This document shows, piece after piece, positions 24,741-36,200 of a stretch of 64,000 nt of DNA. Below the pieces are notes generated by a model. The model was not told the DNA's origin. It made no database searches and was given only the letters and a program-made list of their open reading frames with translations. This DNA is from Argentina anserina (taxonomy: Eukaryota; Streptophyta; Magnoliopsida; Rosales; Rosaceae): contig NC_065873.1 in assembly GCF_933775445.1 (NCBI RefSeq), positions 16,058,001 through 16,122,000 of the forward strand, in the 5' to 3' direction. Position numbers and translations under genes: made by a program. How positions within the stretch are numbered: the stretch's first letter is position 1; every line of letters starts with the position of its first letter.

Positions 24741-24813
24741 TTATATTTCTGATCGAAGATTTACAAATGAATAGTTTACAAAAGAATCTTGAAGAATAAT
24801 GTTCTTCTAGCTC

Positions 24814-26580
24814 TTAAGCAGAAGTAACAGATGTAACATCTTTGTTTGATCTATTGTACTTCATGTGGCTCTTAACCAGTTGTCCAGCTGCAATAGCTGA
24901 CATGAGAGAAAGCTCTCCAGCAAGAACAGAACCAGCTACAACACTGGCCAATTGCCTTGCGTTTGCTCCTGGAGCTTCTCTGTTAGCACCCTTCACTCCA
25001 AGCAAATTCAAACAAGCAGACTGAGATGCAAGTTGTGTTCCTCCTCCTACGGTGCCGACCTCAATTGAAGGCATGGTCACTGAGACGTGAAGATCCTTTC
25101 CGTCATTTATGGCTTCCATCATGGTGATGCAATGAGAACTCTCAATGTTTTGAGCCGGGTCTTGACCAGTAGCTAGATAGACAGCTGAAACAATATTACT
25201 AGCATGCGCATTGAAACCACCAAGAGCACCAGCCATGGCGGAACCAGTGAGGTTCTTGAGCATGTTAAGTTCCACCAAGGCCGCCACATTGGTTTTCAAC
25301 ACCTTTGTCACTATGTCTCCCTTGATCACAGCCTCACACACAACAGATTTGCCACGGCCTTCAATCCAGTTCACAGCAGCAGGCTTCTTGTCCGAGCAGT
25401 AGTTACCGGAAATGCCAATGACATCCATGTCAGGAAAGTCATTCTGGAGGAAATCGAGGACGTTTTGCACACCTTTAGAGACCATGTTCATCCCCATAGC
25501 ATCACCAGTGCTGCAGCAGAATCTCATGTAAAGGTTCTTCCCAGCAACTGCACACTTGACTGTCTGAAGTCTACCAAATCTGCTCGATTTGTTGAAAACA
25601 ATGGAGATAGTTTCATAATTGGCAGGATCTTCCATGAAGAACTTCAACTCAGCAGCTCTCTTAGCCGAGTTGAATCTCACAACAGGTGCCCTGGTCATTC
25701 CATCTTTCAAAAGCACACTGGTAGCTCCACCGGACAAGTTGATAGCTTTGCAGCCACGGTTAGTACTCGCCACCAAGCAGCCTTCAGTGGTGGCCATGGG
25801 GACAGAGAATTCTCTTCCATCAAGCATAATAGGCCCAGCAATCCCAACAGGAATGGTGATATACCCAACTGGCATCTCACAGCATTGCCCCAAGATCGAC
25901 TCGTAATCAAATCCCTCCAAAGGCAAACCCTCAAGAGACTTGCCTGTAACTCTCTGCAGAGCCTCGCGCCTAATAGAAGCTGCCCTCTTGCAATCTCCGA
26001 GCCTTGATTCCAATGAGTACGAAGGAAAGGCTCCGGAAACGACAGCCTTGATGATCTCCTCATCCTCTGCAGTCGGCGGTAGCACCTCCGTCGCTGGCTT
26101 TTCATCAAACACCTTCTTCTGGGCTACTATTGGTGAAGCAATATGAGCCATTTTGGGAATTGAGCAATCAAGGGCCTCACCGCAAGGGACTTTGCGAGCG
26201 TCCTCCTTGAGAATAATCTCTTCCGCATCATCGTCGGCAGCCCAGATGTCATTACTGGGCTGGAGAATGAGTGACCGAACAAAATCGATGCCGAAGAAAC
26301 CGAGGAGGTAGATGAAGGAAGCAACAAAAGCAAGAATAGCCACAATCTCTCCAAGACTAACGATGTGAAGAGGCGTATTAGTCCGGATCTTCTCACGCCA
26401 GCTGGTGAGCAGGAAGTAGACGACGGAGAAGAAGAGGGTGAAGAACACGGCATTGGTTAAGTAAAGAGGTAGAGGCAAGGCGTCTGAAGCCTTGACGGGT
26501 TCATCGTCGACAAACTTGACTTTCATTGTCATGGGCTCATCGTTGCTGGATTTCATCGCCGGTCGCCTTCCGATTTCCAT
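24814..26580 (-). CDS. HMGR: HMG-CoA reductase, copy 2
   Basis: 588-residue intronless HMG-CoA reductase, which reduces HMG-CoA to mevalonate with NADPH, the committed step of cytosolic isoprenoid synthesis. The start is the ATG at 26578-26580 ([10 protein letters not shown]), aligning with [10 protein letters not shown] and [10 protein letters not shown] of copies 3 and 4. Upstream in-frame codons have no ATG. A cytosolic N-terminus is followed by two ER membrane segments (about residues 36-60 and 75-105), an acidic linker, and the catalytic domain with [21 protein letters not shown] (catalytic Glu), [17 protein letters not shown] (Lys), GQDPAQN (Asp), GTVGGGT and SHMKYNRS (His572). The serine in YNRS corresponds to the SnRK1 site known in Arabidopsis HMG1. 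Length is normal for plants; absence of introns is not. Confidence 0.97.
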   Translation of the reverse strand: MEIGRRPAMKSSNDEPMTMKVKFVDDEPVKASDALPLPLYLTNAVFFTLFFSVVYFLLTSWREKIRTNTPLHIVSLGEIVAILAFVASFIYLLGFFGIDFVRSLILQPSNDIWAADDDAEEIILKEDARKVPCGEALDCSIPKMAHIASPIVAQKKVFDEKPATEVLPPTAEDEEIIKAVVSGAFPSYSLESRLGDCKRAASIRREALQRVTGKSLEGLPLEGFDYESILGQCCEMPVGYITIPVGIAGPIMLDGREFSVPMATTEGCLVASTNRGCKAINLSGGATSVLLKDGMTRAPVVRFNSAKRAAELKFFMEDPANYETISIVFNKSSRFGRLQTVKCAVAGKNLYMRFCCSTGDAMGMNMVSKGVQNVLDFLQNDFPDMDVIGISGNYCSDKKPAAVNWIEGRGKSVVCEAVIKGDIVTKVLKTNVAALVELNMLKNLTGSAMAGALGGFNAHASNIVSAVYLATGQDPAQNIESSHCITMMEAINDGKDLHVSVTMPSIEVGTVGGGTQLASQSACLNLLGVKGANREAPGANARQLASVVAGSVLAGELSLMSAIAAGQLVKSHMKYNRSNKDVTSVTSA

Positions 26581-26696
26581 CTTAGTGTTGGGTGCCGGAG
26601 TCAGGAGCAGAGACAAGAGAAAGGAGGGAGCTTTGGAGAAGTAAGAAAGAGTTTGTGTTGTGTTTGTGAGTTTGAATTGGAAAGAGTTCGTGTATG

Positions 26697-26704
26697 TATA
26701 TATA
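26697..26704 (-). promoter_or_regulatory. TATA box of HMGR copy 2
   Basis: TATATATA on the minus strand, about 115 bp upstream of the ATG and preceded by ATTGACC. The surrounding promoter is not like those of copies 3 and 4. A CAA/poly(A) microsatellite (GTT and T runs on the plus strand) lies just upstream at 26763-26794. Confidence 0.55.
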
Positions 26705-26794
26705 GGTCAATAGGTGTCTTGGTCCTGCGTGGTGAGAAGTTACGTGGTAACTACACAGCTCTGTTGTTGTTGTTGTTGTTTTTTTTTTTTTTTC

Positions 26795-28761
26795 ATTTCC
26801 AAGATACAGAACACACATTTAGGCTTGACAAGCGTGACGAACATAAGCATATAGATTTAAAGAGTCAAAGAAATACGCCAATAATTTAATTAGGTGGTTG
26901 TCTACTTGCTTCCTCTAATAATCAGTTAATCACGTACTTTGGATTCTGACCATGGAATGAAACGGAGTTAGTGGTCAACTTGATACCTTTCCTCTCTGTT
27001 TGGTGCCGTGGTAAGTCATTTCAGTTAGTGAGTGAGTTAATAAGCACTTTTTAAATTACCGTCAAATTAATTATCATTATTAAATTACGATTATGAAGAT
27101 CGAAACTATAACCAATTTTGCTGAAAGTGTTCAGATATAATATACTCATATGAAATTCAAATCTGAAAGATATATATGATTAAAACTTGGTTCAAAAAGA
27201 GGTGAGCTTCATATTAAGAAACTCGATCAGCAATGGGCTTTAAATATACCTCTAGATATACCGAAGTAGTTTAAATTGCTCATGGTGCGTCTAGGATGGT
27301 AGGACGCTGGGCTACAATATTAAACTTTGCGCTAATAAGGAGATAATTGTTATTTTGGTGGACATATTGATATATAAATGGAGATCGGCCATAGTCCATA
27401 GAAGGGAGCTTCTATTCGTACATCTAAAAACGGTATTTAGACATTCTTACTCAGTAGATCTCAATTTTGCTTTTATAGATATCTAAAATACTATTTAGAC
27501 CTCCAAAGTTTTTCTAAAATGCCCATTATCTAATTTGTTATATCAAATGATACTACTATCTATTAATTTCTTTCCTACTCTATTTCAAATTCATTTATTA
27601 TATACAACTCGAAAAATGCATAATAATCACACAACACTATCTTCTCGAATTAATTCGATAACTCTTCCAGTCGTTTTCTAAATTCATAATAATTTGTAAA
27701 TTATATTTTTCATTCATTGATATTAACGTCTGAATTGTTCTTTCAATCCAAATTTGGATCTTGGCGACTTTTGTTGGATTAATTGTTACACAACGAGAAG
27801 TGCTGGTTGTGGGTTTGGATGATGGCTCAACAGAGGCGGTTGTTGTTGACTTTGGGTGGTGGCAACAGTTTGACAACAAGTTTTTGGTCGATTAGCCTAT
27901 GTTGATCTATGGTGGTGGGCCTGGGTTGGGGTCATTATAGGTGGGTTTAGGCTATTTGGCCCAAGTCTATTATTTTGTTTTCTTAGGTTTATTTTTGAGG
28001 TTTTTGTCGTTCCTCCCTCCTCATTGAGCAATGGTTTGGTTTTGTCAGTATGTAGGATTTGGTCGTGTCGTTGAGTGCATATGTTTATGGTACATGTTAT
28101 ATTCATGGGTTATTTAAATGTCGGTTTTTTCTAGGTGTCACTGTAATAGGAAGGTTTTCTTTGCAAATATGCGGGATGTTTTAGTATGTGATATTATTTG
28201 AGCGGTTCTTTTCTTGAGATTGGCGGTGAGTAGGCTATCGACTACTTCTAGACTCAGTTTCAATTGGTTCGGAATTGAGCATTCTTAGCTCATGTTTACT
28301 GCGTTTTGTGATAGTCATGTGACTAGCAGTGTTGGCCGGGCGGAGTGTGGGAAATCTAGTTCCACCACTGATTGTCCTATTTTGTAATCTTATTTTGGTG
28401 ATATATATATATATATATATATTCTTTTTTCTCAAAAAAATATTGATATCTAAAATTTGGAATTATTTTGATAAGTCATTAGAATGAAACATTCAATAAA
28501 AAATTTCATTAAAAGTCATTTATAAGGAAAAAGATACAATTTAAAAGAAAATTAATTATTGTCGATGAGAATAGAAATAAAATATCACACCTGAATAGAT
28601 AATTCATTTCAAATTTTGAGAGGGAATCAATTTCTAATCAAATTATATTTTTTTATTTCTATTTTAATATCAAATTACAACCAAACAATACCTAAATATG
28701 AAAACTGAAATAAATTCATTTTTAATAACATGATTTTCTATCAATCAAACGGAGTGTTGGA
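26795..28761. other. Intergenic, mostly unassigned
   Basis: No protein-coding match. From about 27770 to 28400 the base composition is higher in G and T than the surroundings, and the stretch ends TTGTAATCTTATTTTGGTG followed by a TA microsatellite (28399-28422). That could be the 3' end of a LINE-type insert on the plus strand, but no coding part or target duplication was found. Confidence 0.35.
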
Positions 28762-28977
28762 TTAAATGTTTATATTACAATCATCACGGTAAACGACAAC
28801 GAGTATGTTTTGAGCAACCATGCTAATAAGGATTAGCAGCACAGGGGCAATCGCACTAGGTGCACGTTCCTTCTTGTTATTAGAAAGACAACTTGGGTGT
28901 GGTCCACCTGGTCTTCGACAAGGGTCAGCTTCTCCAGGGTTGATAAATTTAATATTTGATGTAGCTCCAGCCTCCAT
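28762..28977 (-). CDS. Small ORF with CLE-like core and hydrophobic tail
   Basis: A 71-codon frame starting at an ATG in good context (ACCATGG) and with biased composition. It reads EAGATSNIKFINPGEADP, then CRRPGGPHPSC, then a hydrophobic stretch of about 20 residues (APVLLILISMVAQNILVV). RRPGGPHP loosely resembles the core of CLE signalling peptides (R-x-V-P-x-G-P-N-P). However, it lacks the valine and the signal peptide, and the hydrophobic part follows the motif instead of preceding it. Two out-of-frame ATGs lie just upstream. It may be chance or an exon; I do not recognise it. Confidence 0.2.
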   Translation of the reverse strand: MEAGATSNIKFINPGEADPCRRPGGPHPSCLSNNKKERAPSAIAPVLLILISMVAQNILVVVYRDDCNINI

Positions 28978-31075
28978 GGTTCATTGCCACCATGCTAATT
29001 AGTATCAGTGATTTCATGTTTGATACTCTATGATCTTTGGTTATGGTATACACAAACTATTGTATGTTGTTAAAGACCGATCCATCGCCAACTTATAAAT
29101 TTTGCTTATATTTTTCAGTTTCAAGTGTGGAGTTCAAAAATTTGTGTTTGTTTTAAAGTTAATTTGTTATATTTTCATGATTCATCGATAAATGATGACA
29201 AGACTATCTTCTTAATTTGGCAAAAGTACAGTTACATGACAGAAATTTAAAATTTTTTATTTTCATTATAGACAAAAATTCTGTAATTAGTTAATTGTTT
29301 AAGAGTGTATACTGTAATGTCATGCGTTCAAATTATTTAAATATGAGTAATTAATTATAAACAAATACAGTAAAAAAATCAAATAATAACATTAAAAAGA
29401 TATACTACGTATAATATATATCAGGTGCGTATAATAATTTTTCAAAATTACAGATATATAATCCATTAATCATACCTTAAGAGCAGTAGATAATGATTTA
29501 AGAGACTATCTGAAGCAGCTTCTTCACCACATGTGGAAAGAAAAGTCAATTTTAGTAAGATACGTAGCAAAATTTTAAAGGATTGCCCAGTGGCGTTTCC
29601 CCCAAAGTCCCAAGCATACCATGTACGTAGCTGCTTGCTGAGAATAGCAGTAAGCTCATTCCACATGCTTATGAAACTACCAAGAATCCAAGATGTTTCA
29701 CAGAAGGCTCTCATTCTTATTTCTTCAGCTCCATAGAAATAAAAGTGGATTTGGATTCATTCCAACAACGGAATAGGATGAAGAATTCAGAGATTGATCA
29801 AGAAGACGATCTTTGAACAACTTTGAGTGCTGGGGAAGAGTGCTATGACTGTATTTCTTTGAAAATTATGTTACTTGGTTAAACATGCATGCATCTGGAC
29901 ACTTAGATCGATTGCCTCTTTGATCTTAGAAATTTCCAGTGTTATAATTTGAAGGAAATATTCGGGTAATAGAGTCTAGTACGTATCAATCAATTTCAGA
30001 TCAAATGAATTGAATCGTCTGGGTCATATAATTATACCTACAGCTACAAGTGGGTGGATTCGTTAGAAAAAAATAGAATTAAGTAGAAATTTCATTTGAT
30101 AAAAAAAGTAGAAATTTCATGCTTGAAGCCGATCATGCATATAAGATTTCATTTTTTTAAAAAACCATTGAATTCCATAAACGTACCAATTAACACCAAG
30201 AAAGATTGAAAAGTATTGTTGATCACCAGTTTATATGTGCATACACTTGTTCAATCATAGTGCATAAAAAAAATCAGAGACCTGACTTAATCATGGGGTG
30301 ACTAGTACTTAAAACGTGCAAATGAATATCAAATGAACTATATAATAGAACAGAACGGATCAAGATTGGTTGAAACTTGAAGGATTGCAATATTGTACGT
30401 AGTTGTTGAGTACGACCCCGTTTCATGAATAACACTAATACATGCATTATGACTTAGGAGCACATCCCTTCTTACCTAATGCCTTGTGACTGTTTTGACA
30501 TAAGGAAATTAACATCACCCTCAAAGAATTAGGGCTTTATCTTAGGCTTATCACTAATTATTTTTTTTTCCACTAAAATCATGATATACTATAGCTCACT
30601 AGGTCAATTACTTAAATAATCATATCTCATCAACTACGCTTGTCTTTAATTTTTCATATCTTTGTCAAAGTCCCGCGATTATAAACGCGCAAATTTTCAA
30701 AACATTTTAAAAAGTAAAGATGGTGTATATAAAATAAACATAATATATATACATAAAACAACAATTAATCACATATACATACATAACACTAACACGCTTA
30801 CTGTAATTGAATTACATTATGCAGAAAAGAATTTTATGAACTAGCATTATATATTTTCTATATCAGTAACTGAATTTTATGGACTTAGGTTGTTACATAA
30901 ATATTACTGCACATTATATATTATCGGATTGATATTGTGTAGTAGAGTTTTGTTTAGGATTTGAAATTCAAATACAAGATATTAGGACAACGATAAATCA
31001 GATTAAGGTGGTTAGGCAGTTCCTTGATGGAAGGAACTGTTAACTAACTTCTAATAAGCAGTTAGAGAAAATCAC

Positions 31076-31104
<29 letters not shown>
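28978..31104. other. AT-rich intergenic DNA, no gene seen
   Basis: About 2.1 kb without coding matches. A TA microsatellite at 31080-31104 adjoins the hairpin element that follows. Confidence 0.45.
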
Positions 31105-31113
<9 letters not shown>

Positions 31114-31504
31114 ATCTAGAGTGAAGCTTCACTCTGAAATTTCAGAGTGAAGTTCCAATTTTGGCACACTTTCGGTCAAATTTTTTCACCATAAGCAATT
31201 CAATATTTAGATATGCTATTCAAGATCATCTCTACAAAATTTCATCTAATTTGGACATCGTTAAGGTATTAAAATTAGATTAAATCAATGAATAAATTAA
31301 AACTGTTCAACGTGAACAGTTCGTGTAAATATCAATTTTGAAAGCTCAAACCATTGTCAAATTGGATGAAACTTTGTAGAGATGATCTTGAATAGCATAC
31401 ATAAATATTGAATTGCTTATGGTGAAAAAATTTGACCGAAAAGTGTGCCAAAATTGGAACTTCACTCTGAAATTTCAAGTGAAACTTCACTCTGGATAGG
31501 AACT
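31105..31504. mobile_element. Foldback MITE with about 145-bp near-perfect arms
   Basis: The left arm (about 31107-31254) and right arm (about 31359-31500) are reverse complements with only a handful of mismatches; for example CCAATTTTGGCACACTTT, TTTTTTCACCATAAGCAATT and TTCAAGATCATCTCTACAAA occur in both. A loop of about 105 bp separates them and includes a small CTGTTCA/TGAACAG palindrome. TA microsatellites flank both ends, so a TA target duplication is possible but unprovable. Relatives with weaker arms are at 51577-51930 and 57899-59497. A transcript would fold into a long double-stranded stem. Confidence 0.85.
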
Positions 31505-31817
31505 ATATATATATATATATATCATTTTGATCTATGCTAGAGCTCTTACGTTATTCTCATTTATTTTGTCCCATTAACAAAAGAGATATCAATGAGAGAT
31601 TCTAGGAGAACATTGATAGATTACAACAACATCAATCAACCAAGTTAGTTTTCAGAAAATCTTATTTCACTTGATCTGATATCTGTCATAGTTTAAGAAA
31701 TAAATATAGTTTTCATCTAAGTAGAACTTAACACTTACGCCTTATTGAAGGTCTAGTAAAATAACTCATTCTTACTTTTAATTAATATTTAATCACTAAT
31801 TAGTGCCTAATAGTTGC
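31505..31817. other. Short intergenic stretch
   Basis: Nothing recognised beyond the TA microsatellite at its start. Confidence 0.4.
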
Positions 31818-32110
31818 AGCTCTGAGTTCTGGTGGAGTAGATTTATCGGATATGGGTCGAGTCATAGAGGATTGTAAACGGTATCTTTTGGCGTTTCCTT
31901 CTTTTACGATAAGGCACACATACCGGGAAGCAAATAGTGTAGCAGATCGTCTAGCTCACTTTGCTTGTGGTGGTTATGTTGATAGTTTATAGTTTGAAGA
32001 GCCTCCTGACTTTATTCGGGATGTGTTCTACGAGGATACATGTGGTTTACCTTCTGTAGCACGGGGTTTAAGTTCGTTGTCCCCCCCCTCCCCCCTTGCA
32101 AAATTTATTT
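31818..32110 (+). pseudogene. RNase H-like domain relic (non-LTR type)
   Basis: The plus strand encodes GRVIEDCKRYLL and FPSFTIRHTYREANSVADRLAHFAC, the typical C-terminal end of the RNase H-like domain found in plant LINE-type elements and related orphan genes (H-x-REAN-x-VAD-x-LA motif). The frame continues to PPDFIRDVFYEDTCGLP after a TAG near 31987. There is no N-terminal catalytic part. A diverged paralogue lies at 55370-55920. C-rich tracts follow at 32080-32097. Confidence 0.7.
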
Positions 32111-33029
32111 CTATCAAATAACACATGCGGCCCCTAGACTTTTCTAGGTGTTCTACCTTTAAAAAAAAACTAAACTAAAACAATACTATGTAACCTATGC
32201 ATCAAGCAAACTAATAAGTCTCTACTATGTTCACATTTTAGTCTCCAAACTCGGGACACATGAACCCGTATCCAGTTAACACACTATGAACCTCTTACAA
32301 AGGTCAGTGTAGTTATCGACATACTTCAAAAACCTAGCAACAAAAATTAGTATGAAATCTAAACAACGAAATTGAGATAGAAGCAAGTATATAACAACGG
32401 CGATGTCAAAAAATCCAGAAACAAAATAGGACAAAACCAACAACCGCATCAAGGATATTTCAACAAATTGACAAAGAACGACACCAGATTAAGTAGGCAG
32501 CAAATTGACGAAGTATCTAAACTACCAAAGTGAAAGATGCTTAGCAAATTAGACCCGAATTAAGCAAATATAAGTTGATATTCAAAACGAATCAATAGAC
32601 AATTGATTTGAATTGAATCAGGGCTATAAAGATCTATCCAGAGCGCAGAAACTAAGAAAACAAAAAGAAGAACAAAAGAATTATGATCAATCAGCTAAAG
32701 GAAGAGATCAAAACCAATGGAAACCAAGAACGAGTACAAAGTTTCTATTGATTGCATACACAATTAGACAAATCTTACTGTAAATTGGAATTCGCAATGC
32801 CGCTGTTAAAAAAACGCAATGGCACAGTTTGATAACACCTGCGTTTTAAGATATGAGAGACCTTATTATGAGTTATGACCCTTTTCTGATTGTTTTATTT
32901 ATTTATTCACTTAAACTCTATTAGGGCATGATTAGATGAATAAAAGGAATTCTCAAACGGTGTATCTAGAAAAATATCACAATAAATGATATAATATAGG
33001 GAATTCCATAAGCCAGTCAAAAGCTAAAT
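32111..33029. other. Intergenic, no gene seen
   Basis: Non-coding, A-rich on the plus strand. No element ends or protein similarity noticed. Confidence 0.4.
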
Positions 33030-33266
33030 AAATTAAAGGCAAAAATGCTGATTTGCACCCTAAATTTGGTCATAATTGTCAATTTGCACCGTGAACTTGC
33101 ATTTGAGTCAATTTACCTCATAAACTTGGTAAAATTGCTGATTTGCACCATATCCGTTAAATTTAATATTTTCCATCCAATTTTAAGTCACATGTTATGC
33201 ATTTTGAGGGGCAGTATTGTCATTATATATTTATGCATATTTAATAATGAAATAAATTAATAAAAT

Positions 33267-33451
33267 TGTTCCGGGAGAATTACTATTCTACCCTTGTGTG
33301 TGTCTTAGCCTAATAGGTTTCCTGTTAGGAGATAGATTAGCATCTCCGTAGTAGATTAGGACTCCGAATCCTACGGGATTGTGGTGTTGTAAATGCCTAT
33401 ATATAGGCCCCCATATCATTCAATAAGATACAAGTATTTCATCCTCAAACA
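33267..33451 (+). repeat. Left LTR, Copia family A
   Basis: 185 bp from TGTTCCGGGAG to CCTCAAACA. The palindrome GCCTATATATAGGC (about 33395-33408) is the probable TATA box, and ATTCAATAAG lies downstream. Confidence 0.95.
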
Positions 33452-33466
33452 CGTTATCAGCACGAA
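33452..33466 (+). promoter_or_regulatory. Primer-binding region of Copia family A
   Basis: CGTTATCAGCACGAA starts right after the LTR. TATCAG-C resembles the initiator-tRNA complement TGGTATCAGAGC, but the match is imperfect, so the primer tRNA is uncertain. Confidence 0.5.
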
Positions 33467-33599
33467 GCCCTAAAACCCTGAATCTTTTAGAGCCTTCCGA
33501 AATTTTTCTCTCTTCTTCCCTCCAGCCCCCCCTGCCGCCGCAGCCCCTGCCTGCCCTCGCAGCCCCTGCCCCTCGCAAGCCTCCGCAGCCCTGCAGCCC

Positions 33600-33715
33600 C
33601 TGCCCGCAGCCCTGCTGCTCGCCGCTCGCCGCATTCGCCGCTCGCTGTTCGCCGCATTCGCCGCTCGCCGTTCGCCGCTCGCCGCTCGCCGCTCGCCGCT
33701 CGCTGCTCGCCTCAA
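33600..33715. repeat. CCGCTCGC repeats in Copia leader
   Basis: Short imperfect repeats of CGCTCGC and CGTTCGC in the leader, equivalent to the longer GC-rich repeat at 3905-4380 in the decayed copy. The copy number clearly differs between the two elements. Confidence 0.8.
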
Positions 33716-33821
33716 AGCATTCAAAATTGCTCCTCCCGCATATTCACGCAAGAGACGTGAAAATCACAAGCAAGGACTTCGCTCAAGAGAAGCTACTCCC
33801 GTATACTACAAACCTCCCAAG

Positions 33822-34167
33822 GTAAATTTTTATAAACGTTCCCGCTTTTGAACGTATAGATATATTATATCGGGCGCTATTAGCCTTCTTCTTGTCTTAA
33901 TTCCGGCCTTTCTTATAACGCTGATGAGACTATAGAGGGATGGGTTTCCCCTCTTGGTCGATGTTTTCTGTGTGACGGTCCTGGGGGAGTCACGATTGTT
34001 TTGAAAGGGAAGTTAATCGATTTTCGTGTGGTCGCCTGAGTGCACCGCTGTTTTGGGTGCGATCATGAGTATCGCCGCTTGCATCGATTTTTCTTGTGAC
34101 CATATACGTCACCCCTTCTAATTCCTATTATACTTGAATCTAATCGATTCCGTATTCGTGTTTGTAG
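33822..34167 (+). other. Possible leader intron of Copia family A
   Basis: AAG|GTAAATTT at 33820-33829 looks like a 5' splice site. TGTTTGTAG at 34159-34167 looks like a 3' splice site and is followed at once by the gag ATG. A second, nearly identical acceptor (ATTTTGTAG) stands directly before the pol ATG at 36201. Splicing from this one donor to either acceptor would place gag or pol first in the mRNA. This is inference from sequence alone. Confidence 0.5.
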
Positions 34168-35235
34168 ATGTCATCGCCATCTCGACCGGAATTTGGCCTC
34201 CTTGATCTAGAAGGAAAGGAATACCACCGCTGGGTTTCCGACATGGAACTCGCTTTCGAGAGCCGAGGGATTGAAGGCATGTTTGCCGACCCTCCTGCTG
34301 ATTTCCCACCCATGGCTAAGACTCAGACTCTCATTTTTATGAGACGTCACATCCATGCAACTCTCAAGAGGCAATACATGAACGTAAAAGATCCTAAAGA
34401 ATTATGGGACAAACTACGCTTGCGGTACAACAACGTTCATGATAAGCTTCTTCCTGAATTGACCGTTAGATGAGATAACATCCGTCTATTGGACTATAAG
34501 AGAGTGGATGATTTCAATCAGGATATGCTATGCTTGCAATCCGATCTTGGCACTGTTGGTGTCATCAAGACCGACCTAGATCTTCTCAATAAGACATTGG
34601 ACACGTTTCCAATCAACTATGAGGTTCAAGCTCATACGTACCGCACTCATGTAGAGGAAGGGAAGATCCGGTCTTTTGCCGACCTAATGGCACTCTTAGC
34701 TAAGAAGGAGAGACATTCTGAGATTCTCCTCAACAACAACAATAGACCTGTTGGCACTAAAAGAATTTCTACGCCACAGTCTAACTATGGGAAAGCTCCT
34801 AAGCAAAAGAATCCATCAAGGAGCGCTCCATATCAGCACCAAAATACCAACTCTCGTGGTGGGAGGCAACAAGGCCGATCTCGGCCTCGGTCCAATACAT
34901 GGACCCGTGATGGTGGCGGCGCCGCACCCTCAGGGGGAGGCCGTCACCGTCCCACACTCCAAGGAGGCCGTGCACCTCCTAATGCCTCCACTTCCGGTAA
35001 TGGCATGTCTCCATGCTTCAAATGTGGCTCCTTTAAGCACTTTAATCGCGATTGTCGCGCTAGCAAAGAGATGATCAAGGCTTACTCCGCCTACAAGAAG
35101 TTTCTACAACCCGAATCGAATCATGTGGATGAGGACCGTGAGATCGAGACTCACCATATCTCCATGAAACCCGAGCCCCTTGCTTCTAAAGCTAGGCCTC
35201 CGGTTGCTACCATGGATACTCCCGACTTTGATTAG
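34168..35235 (+). pseudogene. Copia gag, one in-frame stop
   Basis: 355-codon gag frame (MSSPSRPEFGLLDLEGKEY) with a retrotransposon-gag fold region (YHRWVSDMELAF, ATLKRQYMNVKDPKELWDKL), a basic and glycine-rich C-terminal part and a CCHC zinc knuckle CFKCGSFKHFNRDC near 35013-35054. The only defect is TGA at 34471-34473. Related gag proteins usually have tryptophan at this place, so TGG to TGA is the likely change. The stop cuts the protein after 101 residues, so this copy could move only with help or readthrough. It ends with TAG at 35233-35235. Confidence 0.9.
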
Positions 35236-36200
35236 TCGTTTTCGCTTCTTTAGCGTTATGATTCAAGTATTGTTATGGCCGACCGCCATTGTTATTTTCA
35301 TTGACTTTGTAATAGTCTTTTGATTTTGGAATTAGAAGTTCATGTGTGATGTATTAAAGATTGGCATTCAATCAAATTTCTCAATTCTTGCTTACAAGAC
35401 GATCTCTTTGAGAATTTTATTTATCCGACACTTAGCATGATGATCAACGTGTGCAACTCACGTGGTTTTTAAATTGGACGTTTTTGGGTCACATGGGACC
35501 CCAATAGCACTACATTGTGAATTTGGAATTAAAATTCGGAAAACGAACCTCGGAACGTCGAAAATCGACGTTGTTTTGCCTTGGCCGGCCCCGGTTACTA
35601 TTCCGGCGTTTCCGGCACGTTTTGCCGGCGTATTCGCCGTCTGCCGGCCATTTCCCGGCGTTTCCGGCACCGCCACTCGGCTCCTGCCGGCGTCCCCTGT
35701 CGGACCTGAAGTCCCGGCCTCCATACCGGCCAGTTTCGACAGCCGCCGGCCGGTTTTTCCGGAAATAGGTGCCGCCGGTTTTCCACCGAGTTTTTCGATG
35801 ATTTTTTCGTCGTTTTCTCGTGATTCTTCCGGCATATTGCAGCAGCCCCTGCTGCCACGTTTTCCTCGTCCAAAATTCACCCGGTTTAGAGTTCTTTTGA
35901 CATGGTTTTCCGGTTTGTTTTTCCGGTTTTCTCCAAGTCCGTTATATGCACTCACCGGTACTCTTTGTGTGTGTTTCCACACCATTTTTGGATGGTTTAT
36001 ACCACCCTCGTTTACTGTTTGGTATTTCACTGCTTCAATACCATGATTTCCAACTCTTTAGTTGAAGAATGCAGTACTATTGCCATGTGATACATTCGAT
36101 GGGATCGACCTTCGTTCCGATTCCCTTTCTTACAATATCCTACGGCGTATTGTATAGAATTGTTCCCGTGTCGCTGACTCTCTTAATTGTCATTTTGTAG
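35236..36200 (+). other. CCGG-rich spacer between gag and pol
   Basis: 965 bp without a known domain. It is rich in CCGGC words at 35580-35770. Long frames are open on both strands here (about 35460-36045), but both are low-complexity proline/phenylalanine or glycine/arginine sequences. The block is conserved in the decayed copy (1900-2600, minus strand), so it belongs to the family and was not inserted later. It ends in ATTTTGTAG right before the pol ATG, like a splice acceptor. Confidence 0.7.

Noticed and set aside
25204..26007. 267-codon plus-strand frame antisense to HMGR copy 2
   Set aside because: Shadow of the conserved HMGR coding sequence; no homologous product expected.
26581..26616. 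Twelve-codon upstream extension of HMGR copy 2
   Set aside because: It begins at a TTG codon with no ATG; the aligned ATG at 26580 is the start.
28762..28977. Genuine CLE peptide gene
   Set aside because: No N-terminal signal peptide, missing valine in the core and a hydrophobic tail after the motif.
35458..36046. About 190-codon frames on both strands
   Set aside because: They overlap each other on opposite strands in the CCGG-rich spacer and have biased composition with no known domain.
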